Assembly: GCF_029892105.1 (NCBI RefSeq)
Contig: NZ_JARZAJ010000004.1
Coordinates: forward strand, 124,001-188,000
DNA from: Kitasatospora sp. GP82
GTDB taxonomy: Bacteria > Actinomycetota > Actinomycetes > Streptomycetales > Streptomycetaceae
Direction: 5' to 3'
DNA: 64,000 bases
The notes beneath the pieces were generated by a model. The model saw only the letters and a program-made list of their open reading frames with translations, was not told where the DNA came from and did no database searches. Positions 29,548 to 37,974 of this stretch are shown here, piece by piece (position 1 is the first letter of the stretch; each line of letters opens with the position of its first letter). A program made the position numbers and the translations under genes.

Positions 29548-29595
29548 TGTGCCCCTGGGCAGTACATGGTCCTGTGCCCCTGGGCAGTGCATCGT
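29548..29595. repeat. 25-bp spaced direct repeat
   Basis: Two 23-base copies, 29548-29570 and 29573-29595, share TGTGCCCCTGGGCAGT-CAT-GT with two differences. Possible regulator sites in the purN upstream region, or a small duplication. Confidence 0.7.
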
Positions 29596-29744
29596 TGCAG
29601 TCTGCGGAGATACCCGCGGGAAGGGAGCGATGGTCCAGGTCGGCAGGGCGGCGTACGGCCCACAGCGACCTGCGGGATCATTGGTTGCGCGGACCCGCAC
29701 CGAACGGGTACCGACACCCGCACCGATCGCACCGACGAGAAGGA

Positions 29745-30365
29745 ATGGCTGACCCGATGAGCAGCGGCGACGACACCGGCGAGCGCAACCCCTTCGCGCC
29801 CCCGCCTGCGGGTGCCCCCGATCAGCCGTGGCAGCCGCGCACCCCGCAGCAGCCCCCGGCCGCCCCCGAGGACGAGGACGAGCGGGCCGCCGTACCGCCG
29901 CCGCACCCCTGGAGCCCGCACTACCAGGGCGGCTGGTCCGCACCGCAGCAGCCGAAGTTCGACCCGAACGACCCCGTTCAGCGCCGTTCCCGCTACGCCC
30001 TCGCCGCAGGCATGGGCGCCCTGTTCTGCCTGGTCACCGGGATCGCGTACGTCTCCCTGCTGCTCGGCGCGCTCGCCCTCTACTGGGGCGTCAGCGCGCT
30101 GCGCTCCCCCCGGCAGAGCGCCACCGAGGGCACACCGGCCCCGGTCGGCCCGACGCCGGTCCGCCCGCAGACCCCGGCGGCGGTGGGCGGCCTGGTGACG
30201 GGGGGCGTCGCGGTGCTCTTCGTCCTCGGCTTCCTCGGCGTCAACCTCTACTACAACGACTACGTGACCTGCGTGAACGACTCCCTCACGGCGGAGGCGC
30301 AGCAGGGTTGCAGCCCCCTCGGCCCGAAGATGCTGGTCGACCTGTACAACGGCGCCAACCAGTAG
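29745..30365 (+). CDS. DUF4190-like membrane protein with Pro-rich N-terminus
   Basis: A protein of about 206 residues. The start is unsure: ATG 29745 (MADPMSSGDD) lies right behind GAGAAGGA, while ATG 29757 lies 12 bases further. Residues 1-75 are Pro/acid-rich; two membrane segments follow (RYALAAGMGALFCLVTGIAY plus VSLLLGALALYWGVSAL, and VGGLVTGGVAVLFVLGFLGV), then a short outer tail with two Cys residues (DYVTCVNDSLTAEAQQGCSP). Function unknown; one of three small proteins of this build in 4.5 kb. Confidence 0.72.
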   Translation: MADPMSSGDDTGERNPFAPPPAGAPDQPWQPRTPQQPPAAPEDEDERAAVPPPHPWSPHYQGGWSAPQQPKFDPNDPVQRRSRYALAAGMGALFCLVTGIAYVSLLLGALALYWGVSALRSPRQSATEGTPAPVGPTPVRPQTPAAVGGLVTGGVAVLFVLGFLGVNLYYNDYVTCVNDSLTAEAQQGCSPLGPKMLVDLYNGANQ

Positions 30366-30391
30366 CAGATCTTCGCCACCGCCGAGCCGCG

Positions 30392-31831
30392 TCAGTCCCG
30401 GGCGCGCTTCCAGGGGGGCTGGAGGTCGGCGGCCCGGGTGAGGGTGCGATGGAGGGCGGCCCGGCTCCGGACGGTGCGACGGTTGGCCAGGGAGGTGAAC
30501 CGCTCCCACCAGGCGGGTGCACCGGCGCGGGTGAGCCACCAGCGGCTCAGTAGCGCGCCCGGGAGGGTAACCGCTGCCAGCCAGCCCGCGGCGGCCGGTC
30601 CGGCCAGCCAGGGGGCCGGGCCGAGCTCGGACATCCGTCCGCCCGCGAGCGCACCACCCGCCAGCCAGGCACAGAGCGCCGCCGCGAGACCGGTCGGCAA
30701 CGCGCTGCCTAGCACGGCGAACGCCGTTGCCGCCGGGTGCCACGGTCGGCCGTCGGCCGCCTCGGCATCCGACGGTTCGCCAGATTCCTCCTCCCGCGCG
30801 GCCGGGAGCCGCTCCCCGGCTGCCGCTCGGCCGATCAGCAGCGACGGCACCAGGCCCGCGAGGAGCGGCAGCGCGCAGGCCGCCGCCCGCCACCCGGGAG
30901 GGCCGGCATCGGGCAGCAGCGCGAAGAGCGGGAAGTCGGGCAGCGGTCCGAGCCGGGTACCGGTGGGCGCGACCGCCGTACCGGTACCCACCGCGAAGCC
31001 GGTCCCGAGCGCGTACGAGGCCGACCACAGGACCGCGTTGGGCAGCAGCAGAAGGCAGACGACGAGCAGCCCCGCATAGCCGGCCGCGCTCTGGTCCAGA
31101 GTCCTGGCGGATCTTCCGGCCGCGCCGAGGCCGACCAGCAGGGCGGCGATCAGCACCAGCCCCCCCACCGCCACCAGACCGAGGCCCCCGGCCGCGGCGG
31201 CACGCCGTACGGCCGGGCCGCCGCCGGTCGGCCTGGCCCACTCGGGGAGCCGGGTCCACAGCCGTGCGACGGAGTGCACCGCCCACTGCGGCCGCCGGCC
31301 GTTCCCGGGGCGCGCCCCCTCCGCCAGCGCGCCGCCCCACAGGGCGGCGGCGACCAGTGCCGCGACAGCGAGCAGATCGAGCAACGGGCGGGCCCGGAAG
31401 GGCCCTTCGCTCGTACACGCGGCCACCACGGCCACCGCGACGGCCAGATAGCCGGCGCACACCGCCGGCAGTGCTCGCCACTGAACGGGCTCGCGCCGCC
31501 CCACACCCGCCCCCGTCCGGAAGAGCAGCACTGCGGTGAACAGGGTCGGCAGCAGCGGCGTGAGCGTCACGGGAGACGTCTGATCGGCGCCGGTCAGCGG
31601 TGCGCCGTGACCGAGCAGCCAGAGCGCGCAGACGAGCCGCCCCGCGCCGGAGGCGGTGTCGTTCGCGTACGGGGTGCACACCCAGAGCCCGAGGACGGGA
31701 AGGCCGACCCCGGCGAGGGTGAGCAGTGCCGTCCGTACGCCGGCGAGCAGGTCAGCGAGGACCGAACGGGTGCCCAATTCGCCCGGCACGCCCAGAATCG
31801 GACGACCCATCAGCTGCGTCATGGGCTTCAT
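30392..31831 (-). CDS. DUF6350 family polytopic membrane protein
   Basis: A protein of 479 residues with about ten hydrophobic segments and an Arg-rich C-terminal end (ALHRTLTRAADLQPPWKRARD). The N-terminal part LADLLAGVRTALLTLAGVGLPVLGLWV with YANDTASGAGRLVCALWLLGHG, and LTPLLPTLFTAVLLFRTG, fits the actinobacterial DUF6350 family found near purN-purH and sucCD. Function unknown. It runs apart from the 31940 regulator across 108 bases. Confidence 0.7.
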   Translation of the reverse strand: MKPMTQLMGRPILGVPGELGTRSVLADLLAGVRTALLTLAGVGLPVLGLWVCTPYANDTASGAGRLVCALWLLGHGAPLTGADQTSPVTLTPLLPTLFTAVLLFRTGAGVGRREPVQWRALPAVCAGYLAVAVAVVAACTSEGPFRARPLLDLLAVAALVAAALWGGALAEGARPGNGRRPQWAVHSVARLWTRLPEWARPTGGGPAVRRAAAAGGLGLVAVGGLVLIAALLVGLGAAGRSARTLDQSAAGYAGLLVVCLLLLPNAVLWSASYALGTGFAVGTGTAVAPTGTRLGPLPDFPLFALLPDAGPPGWRAAACALPLLAGLVPSLLIGRAAAGERLPAAREEESGEPSDAEAADGRPWHPAATAFAVLGSALPTGLAAALCAWLAGGALAGGRMSELGPAPWLAGPAAAGWLAAVTLPGALLSRWWLTRAGAPAWWERFTSLANRRTVRSRAALHRTLTRAADLQPPWKRARD

Positions 31832-31939
31832 GCTCCCAAGGTCACCCGTTGCGCCACGTCAAGCGGCAAAATCTCGCCGTGTCCCGGATTATTTGCTTAT
31901 GTGCCAATCCCGAACGCGCGTCAGCGGCCAGGTGGTGCG

Positions 31940-33658
31940 GTGACGACAACACCTACAGCGGCACGCAGGTACCCGGAGGCGGCCAGGCTGCTCCGGGCGC
32001 TGTCGCCGCGTGAGGCCCAGGTTCTGGCCCGGCTCGCGGCCGGTGAGGACCTCCGGGCCATCGCCCAGAAACTCGGCATCGCCCCCAACACGGCCCGCAG
32101 CCATCTGTACCGGGCCATGCGGAAGCTGGGCGTGCGCACCAGGGCGGAGGCAGCCGCTCAGGCGACCGTGCTCAACGCCTCCGTTCCGACAGCACTGGCC
32201 GCGCTGGCAGCACCGGGAGCACCGACTCCGCCCGCCGCCCAGTCGCCACTCGCCTCCTCCGGCCCGGAGCCGACCGCGCCGGAGGAGGCGAGTGACGCGG
32301 AGGACACGAGCACTGCGGAGCCTGCGAGCGGCGCAGAAGACGTGGCGAGTGCCGAAGAGGGCCCTGAGCTCCCCGGGACCGCCAAAGGCCCCAAGGCGTC
32401 CGGGGCGTCCGGGGCGTCTGGGGCGTCCGGGGCGTCCAGGGCGTCCAAGGCGTCTGGGGCGTCCAGGGCGTCCAGGGCGCTGAAGGACGCGAACGGCATC
32501 CTGCTCGACCCGCTCGACGGACCGTCGATCCCGGCGCGGCTCGTCTTCGCCGACCTCGATGCGCTGTGCGCCGCCGTGCACACCCGGCTGGTGCAGCAGA
32601 CCTTCCTGCTCATCGCCTGCCGCCACCGTGCCGTGCATGCCGTTCACCTGGCGCTCGGCGCCGCCGGTCGCAACTGGCGCGAGGTGTCGGTGCTCCCGGA
32701 CCCCGAGGGCTGGGTCCGCGCGTACGCCTTCGAGGCGGCGCTCTCCCCCTGGCGCCGGGGCGGTCCCCGGCGTACGCATCCGTGGCGTCTGCCGCGCCGT
32801 CGGATCAAGGTCCACCCGGCGCGCCAGGAGCAGCAACGCTCCACCGAGCAGGAGCGGCTGACGTCCCGCGACAAGGCGTTGCTGAAGGCCCTTCGACGGC
32901 TCTCCCGACCCCAGCGGCATGCACTGGTGCTGCACGACTTGCTGGGACTGCCCGTGGCCGAGCTGGCGGCGGAGGTGGAGTCGAGTTCGGCCGCGGCCCA
33001 GGGGCGGGTGCTCACGGCCCGCGTGGCGCTCTCGCGGTCCGTACCCGATCTGGTGGGGCAGGACCCTGCGGCACCGGGCTTCGGAGAGCAGCTGGGCGCC
33101 CTGCTGCACCGGGCGGCAGTGCACGGCTGCCCGGCGCCGCACCGTCCCTCGACGCTGCGGCTGAAGGTGCAGAACAGGCTGCGCAGCGGCCTGTTGACGG
33201 CTTCCGCCACGACGGTGGTCGTGGCGATGGGCGGCGCGATCGTGGTGACTGCCGCCGGCTTCGGTCCGTCACGGCTGTTCCGGCCGCCTGCACCGGTACC
33301 GCCACCGCTCTGCACGGGTGTGGGCAGCGGGAGCGCGGGTCCGGCCCTCCCGGTCGGCGAGCCCGGACTGCACACCGCGTGGTGCGGCCCGACGCCGGGC
33401 CGTCCGCTGCCGCTGGTCGCGCCTCCCCCGCTGCGGGTCCGCCCGCCGAGGGTTCCGCCGGTGGCCGTGCCGCTCCAGCCTCCGGTCCGTCCTTCACAGA
33501 GAGTGCCGAGCGCTCCGGGCAACGAGTCGGCTCAGCAGGCGCAGCCGACACCGCCGGTCGCCGTCCCGTCCGCGGCGTGCCCGCCGCTGCGGCTCTGCCC
33601 GACCCCCTCGCCCTCCGGCCTGCCCGCGCCGTTCTGGTACTCCGACTGGGACGGCTGA
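31940..33658 (+). CDS. Membrane-anchored LuxR-HTH / sigma-like regulator with Pro-rich outer tail
   Basis: A protein of 572 residues from GTG 31940 (AGGTGG upstream). Residues 14-65 are a LuxR-type HTH (LSPREAQVLARLAAGEDLRA, NTARSHLYRAMRKLGV). A linker rich in Ala, Ser and Glu of about 120 residues includes nine 9-bp repeats. The middle (residues 190-390) contains VQQTFLLIACRH and RLSRPQRHALVLHDLLGLPV...AELAAEVESSSAAAQGRV, similar to sigma-70 region 4 of ECF factors. One membrane segment (LLTASATTVVVAMGGAIVVTAAGF) follows near residue 420-445, then a Pro-rich outer tail with several Cys residues. The layout suggests a regulator held at the membrane, perhaps released by proteolysis (inference). 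Followed by a terminator. Confidence 0.7.
   Translation: MTTTPTAARRYPEAARLLRALSPREAQVLARLAAGEDLRAIAQKLGIAPNTARSHLYRAMRKLGVRTRAEAAAQATVLNASVPTALAALAAPGAPTPPAAQSPLASSGPEPTAPEEASDAEDTSTAEPASGAEDVASAEEGPELPGTAKGPKASGASGASGASGASRASKASGASRASRALKDANGILLDPLDGPSIPARLVFADLDALCAAVHTRLVQQTFLLIACRHRAVHAVHLALGAAGRNWREVSVLPDPEGWVRAYAFEAALSPWRRGGPRRTHPWRLPRRRIKVHPARQEQQRSTEQERLTSRDKALLKALRRLSRPQRHALVLHDLLGLPVAELAAEVESSSAAAQGRVLTARVALSRSVPDLVGQDPAAPGFGEQLGALLHRAAVHGCPAPHRPSTLRLKVQNRLRSGLLTASATTVVVAMGGAIVVTAAGFGPSRLFRPPAPVPPPLCTGVGSGSAGPALPVGEPGLHTAWCGPTPGRPLPLVAPPPLRVRPPRVPPVAVPLQPPVRPSQRVPSAPGNESAQQAQPTPPVAVPSAACPPLRLCPTPSPSGLPAPFWYSDWDG
32396..32476 (+). repeat. Nine 9-bp tandem repeats coding Ser/Ala linker
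   Basis: Units of GCGTCNGGG type, nine in a row, encode Ala-Ser-Gly/Arg/Lys repeats in the regulator linker. Length variation here would stay in frame. Confidence 0.85.
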
Positions 33659-33686
33659 CGGCCGGTGGCAGAGCGCGGGAACGCCG

Positions 33687-33730
33687 GAGGCGCCCCCGCC
33701 GGGACCGGTGGTCCTTGGCGGGGGCGCCTC
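33687..33730. terminator. Bidirectional terminator between regulator and sucD
   Basis: A perfect 14-bp stem (GAGGCGCCCCCGCC / GGCGGGGGCGCCTC) with a 16-base loop that itself contains GGACC-GGT-GGTCC, between converging genes. Confidence 0.85.
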
Positions 33731-33776
33731 TGTGCGTGCTCGACTACGGCCTAACGGCCGGCGTCGGCCGCGCGGC

Positions 33777-34664
33777 TCACTTGGCGGCGAAGAGCTCGCG
33801 GGCCAGGCGGGCGGTCTCGGACGGCGTCTTGCCGACCTTGACACCGGCGGCCTCCAGGGCCTCCTTCTTCGCCTGGGCGGTGCCCGAGGAACCGGAGACG
33901 ATGGCGCCGGCGTGGCCCATGGTCTTGCCCTCGGGGGCGGTGAAGCCCGCGACGTAGCCGACGACCGGCTTGGTGACGTGCTCGGCGATGTAGGCCGCGG
34001 CACGCTCCTCGGCGTCGCCACCGATCTCACCGATCATGACGATGAGCTCGGTCTCCGGGTCCTCCTGGAACGCCTTGAGGGCGTCGATGTGGGTGGTACC
34101 GATGACCGGGTCACCGCCGATGCCCACGGCCGAGGAGAAGCCGATGTCACGCAGCTCGTACATGAGCTGGTAGGTCAGCGTGCCGGACTTGGAGACCAGG
34201 CCGATCTTGCCGGCCTTGGTGATGTCCGCCGGGATGATGCCCGCGTTGGACTGTCCGGGGGAGATCAGGCCGGGGCAGTTCGGGCCGATGATCTGGGTCT
34301 TGTTGCCCTTGGCACCGGCGTACGCCCAGAAGGCGGCCGAGTCGTGGACCGGGACACCCTCGGTGATGACGACCGCGAGGCCGATCCCGGCGTCGATCGC
34401 CTCGACGACGGCGTCCTTGGTGAACTTCGGCGGCACGAAGATGACGGTGACATCGGCACCGGTCTTCTCGATGGCCTCGGCGACGGTGCCGAAGACGGGC
34501 ACCTCGGTGCCGTCGACGTCAACCGTGGTGCCGGCCTTGCGCGGGTTCACGCCACCGACGATCTGGGTGCCCGAGGCGAGCATGCGGCGGGTGTGCTTCA
34601 TGCCCTCGGAGCCGGTCATGCCCTGGACGATGACCTTGCTGTCCTTGGTAAGGAAGATAGCCAT
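33777..34664 (-). CDS. sucD: Succinyl-CoA synthetase alpha subunit
   Basis: A 295-residue protein; with SucC it interconverts succinyl-CoA and succinate with nucleotide formation in the TCA cycle. Marks: [22 protein letters not shown] at the CoA-binding fold, [23 protein letters not shown], and GHAGAIVSG with the phosphorylated His. RBS AAGGGG lies nine bases before ATG 34664. It starts 17 bases after sucC. Confidence 0.96.
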   Translation of the reverse strand: MAIFLTKDSKVIVQGMTGSEGMKHTRRMLASGTQIVGGVNPRKAGTTVDVDGTEVPVFGTVAEAIEKTGADVTVIFVPPKFTKDAVVEAIDAGIGLAVVITEGVPVHDSAAFWAYAGAKGNKTQIIGPNCPGLISPGQSNAGIIPADITKAGKIGLVSKSGTLTYQLMYELRDIGFSSAVGIGGDPVIGTTHIDALKAFQEDPETELIVMIGEIGGDAEERAAAYIAEHVTKPVVGYVAGFTAPEGKTMGHAGAIVSGSSGTAQAKKEALEAAGVKVGKTPSETARLARELFAAK

Positions 34665-34681
34665 GGTGTTAGTCCCCTTCC

Positions 34682-35857
34682 TTACTTGGCGTTCGCGAGC
34701 TCGGCGGCGCGGTCGGCCGCACCGTCCATGGTGTCCACCTGCTCGACCAGCGGGTGGTTGGCGTCGGTCAGGATCTTGCGACCCAGCTCGGCGTTGTTGC
34801 CGTCCAGACGGACGACGAGCGGCTTGGTGACCTGCTCGCCCTTCTCCTCGAGGAGGGCCAGGGCCTGCACGATGCCGTTGGCGACCGCGTCACAGGCGGT
34901 GATGCCACCGAAGACGTTGACGAAGACCGACTTGACGTCGGTGTCGCCCAGGATGATCTCCAGGCCGTTCGCCATCACCTCGGCGGACGCACCGCCACCG
35001 ATGTCGAGGAAGTTGGCGGGCTTGACGCCACCGTGCTTCTCACCGGCGTAGGCGACCACGTCGAGGGTGCTCATGACGAGACCCGCGCCGTTGCCGATGA
35101 TGCCGACCTCACCGTCGAGCTTGACGTAGTTGAGGCCCTTGGCCTTGGCAGCGGCCTCCAGCGGGTTGGCGGCGGCCTTGTCCTCGAGCGCCTCGTGCTC
35201 CGGCTGACGGAACTCTGCGTTCTCGTCCAGGGAGACCTTGCCGTCAAGCGCGATGATCTTGCCGTCGCCGGACTTGATCAGCGGGTTGACCTCGACGAGG
35301 AGCGCGTCCTCGGCGATGAAGACCTTCCAGAGCTTCTGCAGCACGTCGGCGACCTGGTCGGCGACCTCGGCCGGGAACTTCGCCGCGGCAACGATCTCGG
35401 CGGCCTTCTCCGGGGTGCAGCCCTCGTTGGCGTCGACCGGGATCTTGGCCAGCGCGTCCGGGTTCTCCTCGGCGACGACCTCGATCTCCACGCCGCCCTC
35501 GACGCTGGCCATGGCCAGGAAGGTGCGGTTGGTGCGGTCCAGCAGGAACGAGACGTAGTACTCGTCCTTGATGTCCGCGGTCTGGGCCAGCATCACCTTG
35601 TGAACGGTGTGGCCCTTGATGTCCATACCGAGGATCGCCTCGGCCTTGGCGACAGCGTCCGCCGGGTCGGAGGCGAGCTTGACGCCACCGGCCTTGCCTC
35701 GGCCACCGACCTTCACCTGAGCCTTGACGACGGCGCGGCCGCCGAAGCGCTCCGCGATCGCGCGGGCAGCTTCCGGGGTCTCGATGACATCGCCGTCAAG
35801 CACGGGCACGCCGTGCTTGGCGAAGAGGTCCCTCGCCTGGTACTCGAACAGGTCCAC
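34682..35857 (-). CDS. sucC: ADP-forming succinyl-CoA synthetase beta subunit
   Basis: A 391-residue protein starting at GTG 35857 ([19 protein letters not shown]) with AAGGA nine bases upstream. ATP-grasp domain marks: [43 protein letters not shown]; the C-terminal ligase part has [11 protein letters not shown] and [13 protein letters not shown]. It forms a heterodimer with SucD. Confidence 0.96.
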   Translation of the reverse strand: MDLFEYQARDLFAKHGVPVLDGDVIETPEAARAIAERFGGRAVVKAQVKVGGRGKAGGVKLASDPADAVAKAEAILGMDIKGHTVHKVMLAQTADIKDEYYVSFLLDRTNRTFLAMASVEGGVEIEVVAEENPDALAKIPVDANEGCTPEKAAEIVAAAKFPAEVADQVADVLQKLWKVFIAEDALLVEVNPLIKSGDGKIIALDGKVSLDENAEFRQPEHEALEDKAAANPLEAAAKAKGLNYVKLDGEVGIIGNGAGLVMSTLDVVAYAGEKHGGVKPANFLDIGGGASAEVMANGLEIILGDTDVKSVFVNVFGGITACDAVANGIVQALALLEEKGEQVTKPLVVRLDGNNAELGRKILTDANHPLVEQVDTMDGAADRAAELANAK

Positions 35858-36226
35858 GTGTGTTCGTCCTTGTTCGTGGTCGCGGATTGTGTCTCTACGA
35901 GCGTGCCACGGCAGGATCTTCGCTGCGGGTCGTCGGGGCTGGGCAGGTACGCAGATGTACGGCCTTGCGGCCTGCGGAGCCTCGGGCGCACCGTCAATCA
36001 ACACGCGCGTCACGTCCGTCTGGCAGGTTATCCCCGTGGGGCGGCCCTGTTTCGCCCCGGGCCCCGTCCGCTTTGGTGAGAACCGTCACAACGGGCGTAT
36101 CCGAGCTTGTCGTGCGCCCCAGCTCACACGGGGTACGCAGGTCGGGTGAAGACGGGCCGGATCTCGCGGCCGGAGGTGTGAAGGAGAGGTGATTCCGTCA
36201 GTTCCGCACTCCGTCTCCCCGGGTTG
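35858..36226. other. 369-base gap upstream of sucC, no feature resolved
   Basis: It separates sucC from the VWA gene end. It must contain the sucCD promoter and a terminator for the VWA gene; TTGACG (minus strand, 35,997-35,992) is present but without a properly spaced -10, and no stable hairpin was found. Confidence 0.4.
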
Positions 36227-37456
36227 TCAGCACTGCTCCGGTACGGGCAGCGGGCGCTTCTCGATCGCGGCGGCCATGATCTCCGGGAAGACGTCCGGCG
36301 TGCAGGCGAAGGCCGGGGCCCCGAGTTCGGCCAGGGCGGCGGCGTGCGCGTGGTCGTATGCCGGGGCGCCCTCGTCCGAGAGCGCGAGGAGGGCGATGAA
36401 CTGGATGCCTGCGGCCTTCATCGCGGCCACCCGCTTGAGCATCTCGTTGCGGATACCGCCCTCGTAGAGGTCGCTGATCAGCACCACGATGGTCTCGGAC
36501 GGGCGGGTGATCTTCGACTGGCAGTAGGCGAGGGCACGGTTGATGTCCGTGCCGCCGCCGAGCTGGGTGGCGAACAGGACGTCCACCGGATCGCTCAGCT
36601 GCTCGGTCAGGTCGACCACCGAGGTGTCGAAGACGACCAGCCGGGTGTCCAGGCTCTTCATCGAGGCCAGCACCGCCCCGAACACCGCCGAGTGCACCAC
36701 CGACGGTGCCATCGAACCCGACTGGTCGATACAGAGGATGACGTCCTTCTTCACCGCCCGCTGGGCCCGGGCGTACCCGATCAGGCGCTCGGGGACGACC
36801 GTGCCCCGGCCGCCCGGGCCGGCCTCGGGCAGGTAGTTCTTCAGGTTGGCCCGAATGGTGCGGTCCCAGTCGATGTCGCGGTGGCGCGGCCGGTTGACCC
36901 GGGCGCTGCGGTCCAACGCGCCACCGAGCGTCGCCCGGGTGCGGTCCGCCAGACGGCGCTCCAGCTCCGCGACCACCTTGCCGACCACCATCCGGGCCGT
37001 CTCCCGGGTGGTCTCGGGCAGGGCGTGCTTCAGTGAGAGCAGCGTGCCGACCAGATGGACGTCCGGCTCGACCGCCTCCAGCATCTCCGGCTCCAGGAGC
37101 AGCCGGTCGAGGCGGAGGCGGGTGATCGCGTCCTGCTGCATCAGCTGGACCACGGAGGTCGGGAAGTACTCCCGGATGTCCCCCAGCCAGCGGGCCACCT
37201 GCGGTGCCGAGCCGCCGAGACCCGCGCTGCGCGAGCCCTGGCGCCTGCCGTCCGCCGCCGGGTCGGCCGCACCCCGGTAGAGCGCGGCCAGCGCACCGTC
37301 GATCGCTGCGTCCCGGCCGGTGAGGCGGCAGCCGGTGCCGTCCGACTCGCCGCCGAGGACGAGCCGCCAACGGCGCAGCCGCTCGGCGGCGGCGTCCGTG
37401 CCTGCGGCCGGGAGGGTGGTGGGGTCGGTTGCGGTGGGGCCGGTTGCGGTGGGCAT
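36227..37456 (-). CDS. VWA domain protein of the MoxR/DUF5682/SWIM module (YehP-like)
   Basis: A 409-residue soluble protein; ATG 37456 follows GAGGAG at six bases. The N-terminal 200 residues are helical ([20 protein letters not shown] is conserved-looking). The C-terminal VWA domain carries a complete metal ion-dependent adhesion site: [10 protein letters not shown] (DxSxS), [10 protein letters not shown] (Thr) and [10 protein letters not shown] (Asp). Such proteins work as partners of MoxR ATPases in assembling or remodelling protein complexes. The gene is the third of the VWA-DUF5682-MoxR set, but a 518-base gap with a GGAT microsatellite separates it from the DUF5682 gene. E. coli YehP is the expected counterpart (from memory of domain content). 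Confidence 0.82.
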   Translation of the reverse strand: MPTATGPTATDPTTLPAAGTDAAAERLRRWRLVLGGESDGTGCRLTGRDAAIDGALAALYRGAADPAADGRRQGSRSAGLGGSAPQVARWLGDIREYFPTSVVQLMQQDAITRLRLDRLLLEPEMLEAVEPDVHLVGTLLSLKHALPETTRETARMVVGKVVAELERRLADRTRATLGGALDRSARVNRPRHRDIDWDRTIRANLKNYLPEAGPGGRGTVVPERLIGYARAQRAVKKDVILCIDQSGSMAPSVVHSAVFGAVLASMKSLDTRLVVFDTSVVDLTEQLSDPVDVLFATQLGGGTDINRALAYCQSKITRPSETIVVLISDLYEGGIRNEMLKRVAAMKAAGIQFIALLALSDEGAPAYDHAHAAALAELGAPAFACTPDVFPEIMAAAIEKRPLPVPEQC

Positions 37457-37974
37457 CTCGATCTCCTCGTCTGGAGAGCTCTCGGGTCGGACGCGGGGAC
37501 GGTTGGGCGGATGGGTGGATGGATGGATGGATGGATGGATGGATGGATGGATGGGTGGGTGGGTGGATGGACCGTTGGGGGCGGTGGGTGTGGGTGGGGT
37601 TCGGACGGCGACGGCGGTTGGCTCGGAAGGACAGTTCGACGCCTGACGTCCCGTCTGCCCGGCTCGACCGGCTGACCATCAGCCTCGTGGATGCCACTGA
37701 CATCGCGGCTCTCGCGGCTCTCGCGACACCGGCGCCCAGACGGCCGTCGGCCGGTCCGGCCGCACCGGCGGCAGAGCCGAAGTCACCGACCAGAGCGGGG
37801 CCTTGCCGCCTCGCGGCCACCTGACCGGGCGGGCACAGGCGCCACGATGTGCGCGCGGCACTCGGGGATCGGGTGACGCCGAGCCTGGCAGCTGCGCTCG
37901 GCCCGCCCTCGGCCGCCCGCAGGCACCGGCATCGCCGTGCGGTCACCTCGCGGGCCGGGACTGGTGACCTGTCG
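37457..37974. other. 518-base gap with tetranucleotide microsatellite
   Basis: Between the DUF5682 and VWA genes. Besides the GGRT repeat (37509-37568) there is no credible gene; long reading frames here are highly biased antisense-type Arg/Pro/His strings. The gap may carry a separate promoter for the VWA gene. Confidence 0.5.
37509..37568. repeat. GGAT/GGGT microsatellite, 15 units
   Basis: Fifteen units of GGRT, of which nine consecutive ones are perfect GGAT (37517-37552). It lies 53 to 112 bases upstream of the ATG of the VWA gene, in its leader or promoter region. Confidence 0.92.

Larger units (their letters stand above)
29259..29744. other. 486-base divergent region with repeats
   Basis: It lies between purN and the 29745 gene. 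It holds a GGGGCGCGGGG palindromic element (29501-29522) and a direct repeat (29548-29595); otherwise no promoter pair with correct spacing could be assigned. Confidence 0.5.

Noticed and set aside
29334..31679. 781-codon minus-strand frame
   Set aside because: It is a shifted frame of the DUF6350 and 29745 genes; composition is biased and no domain is visible.
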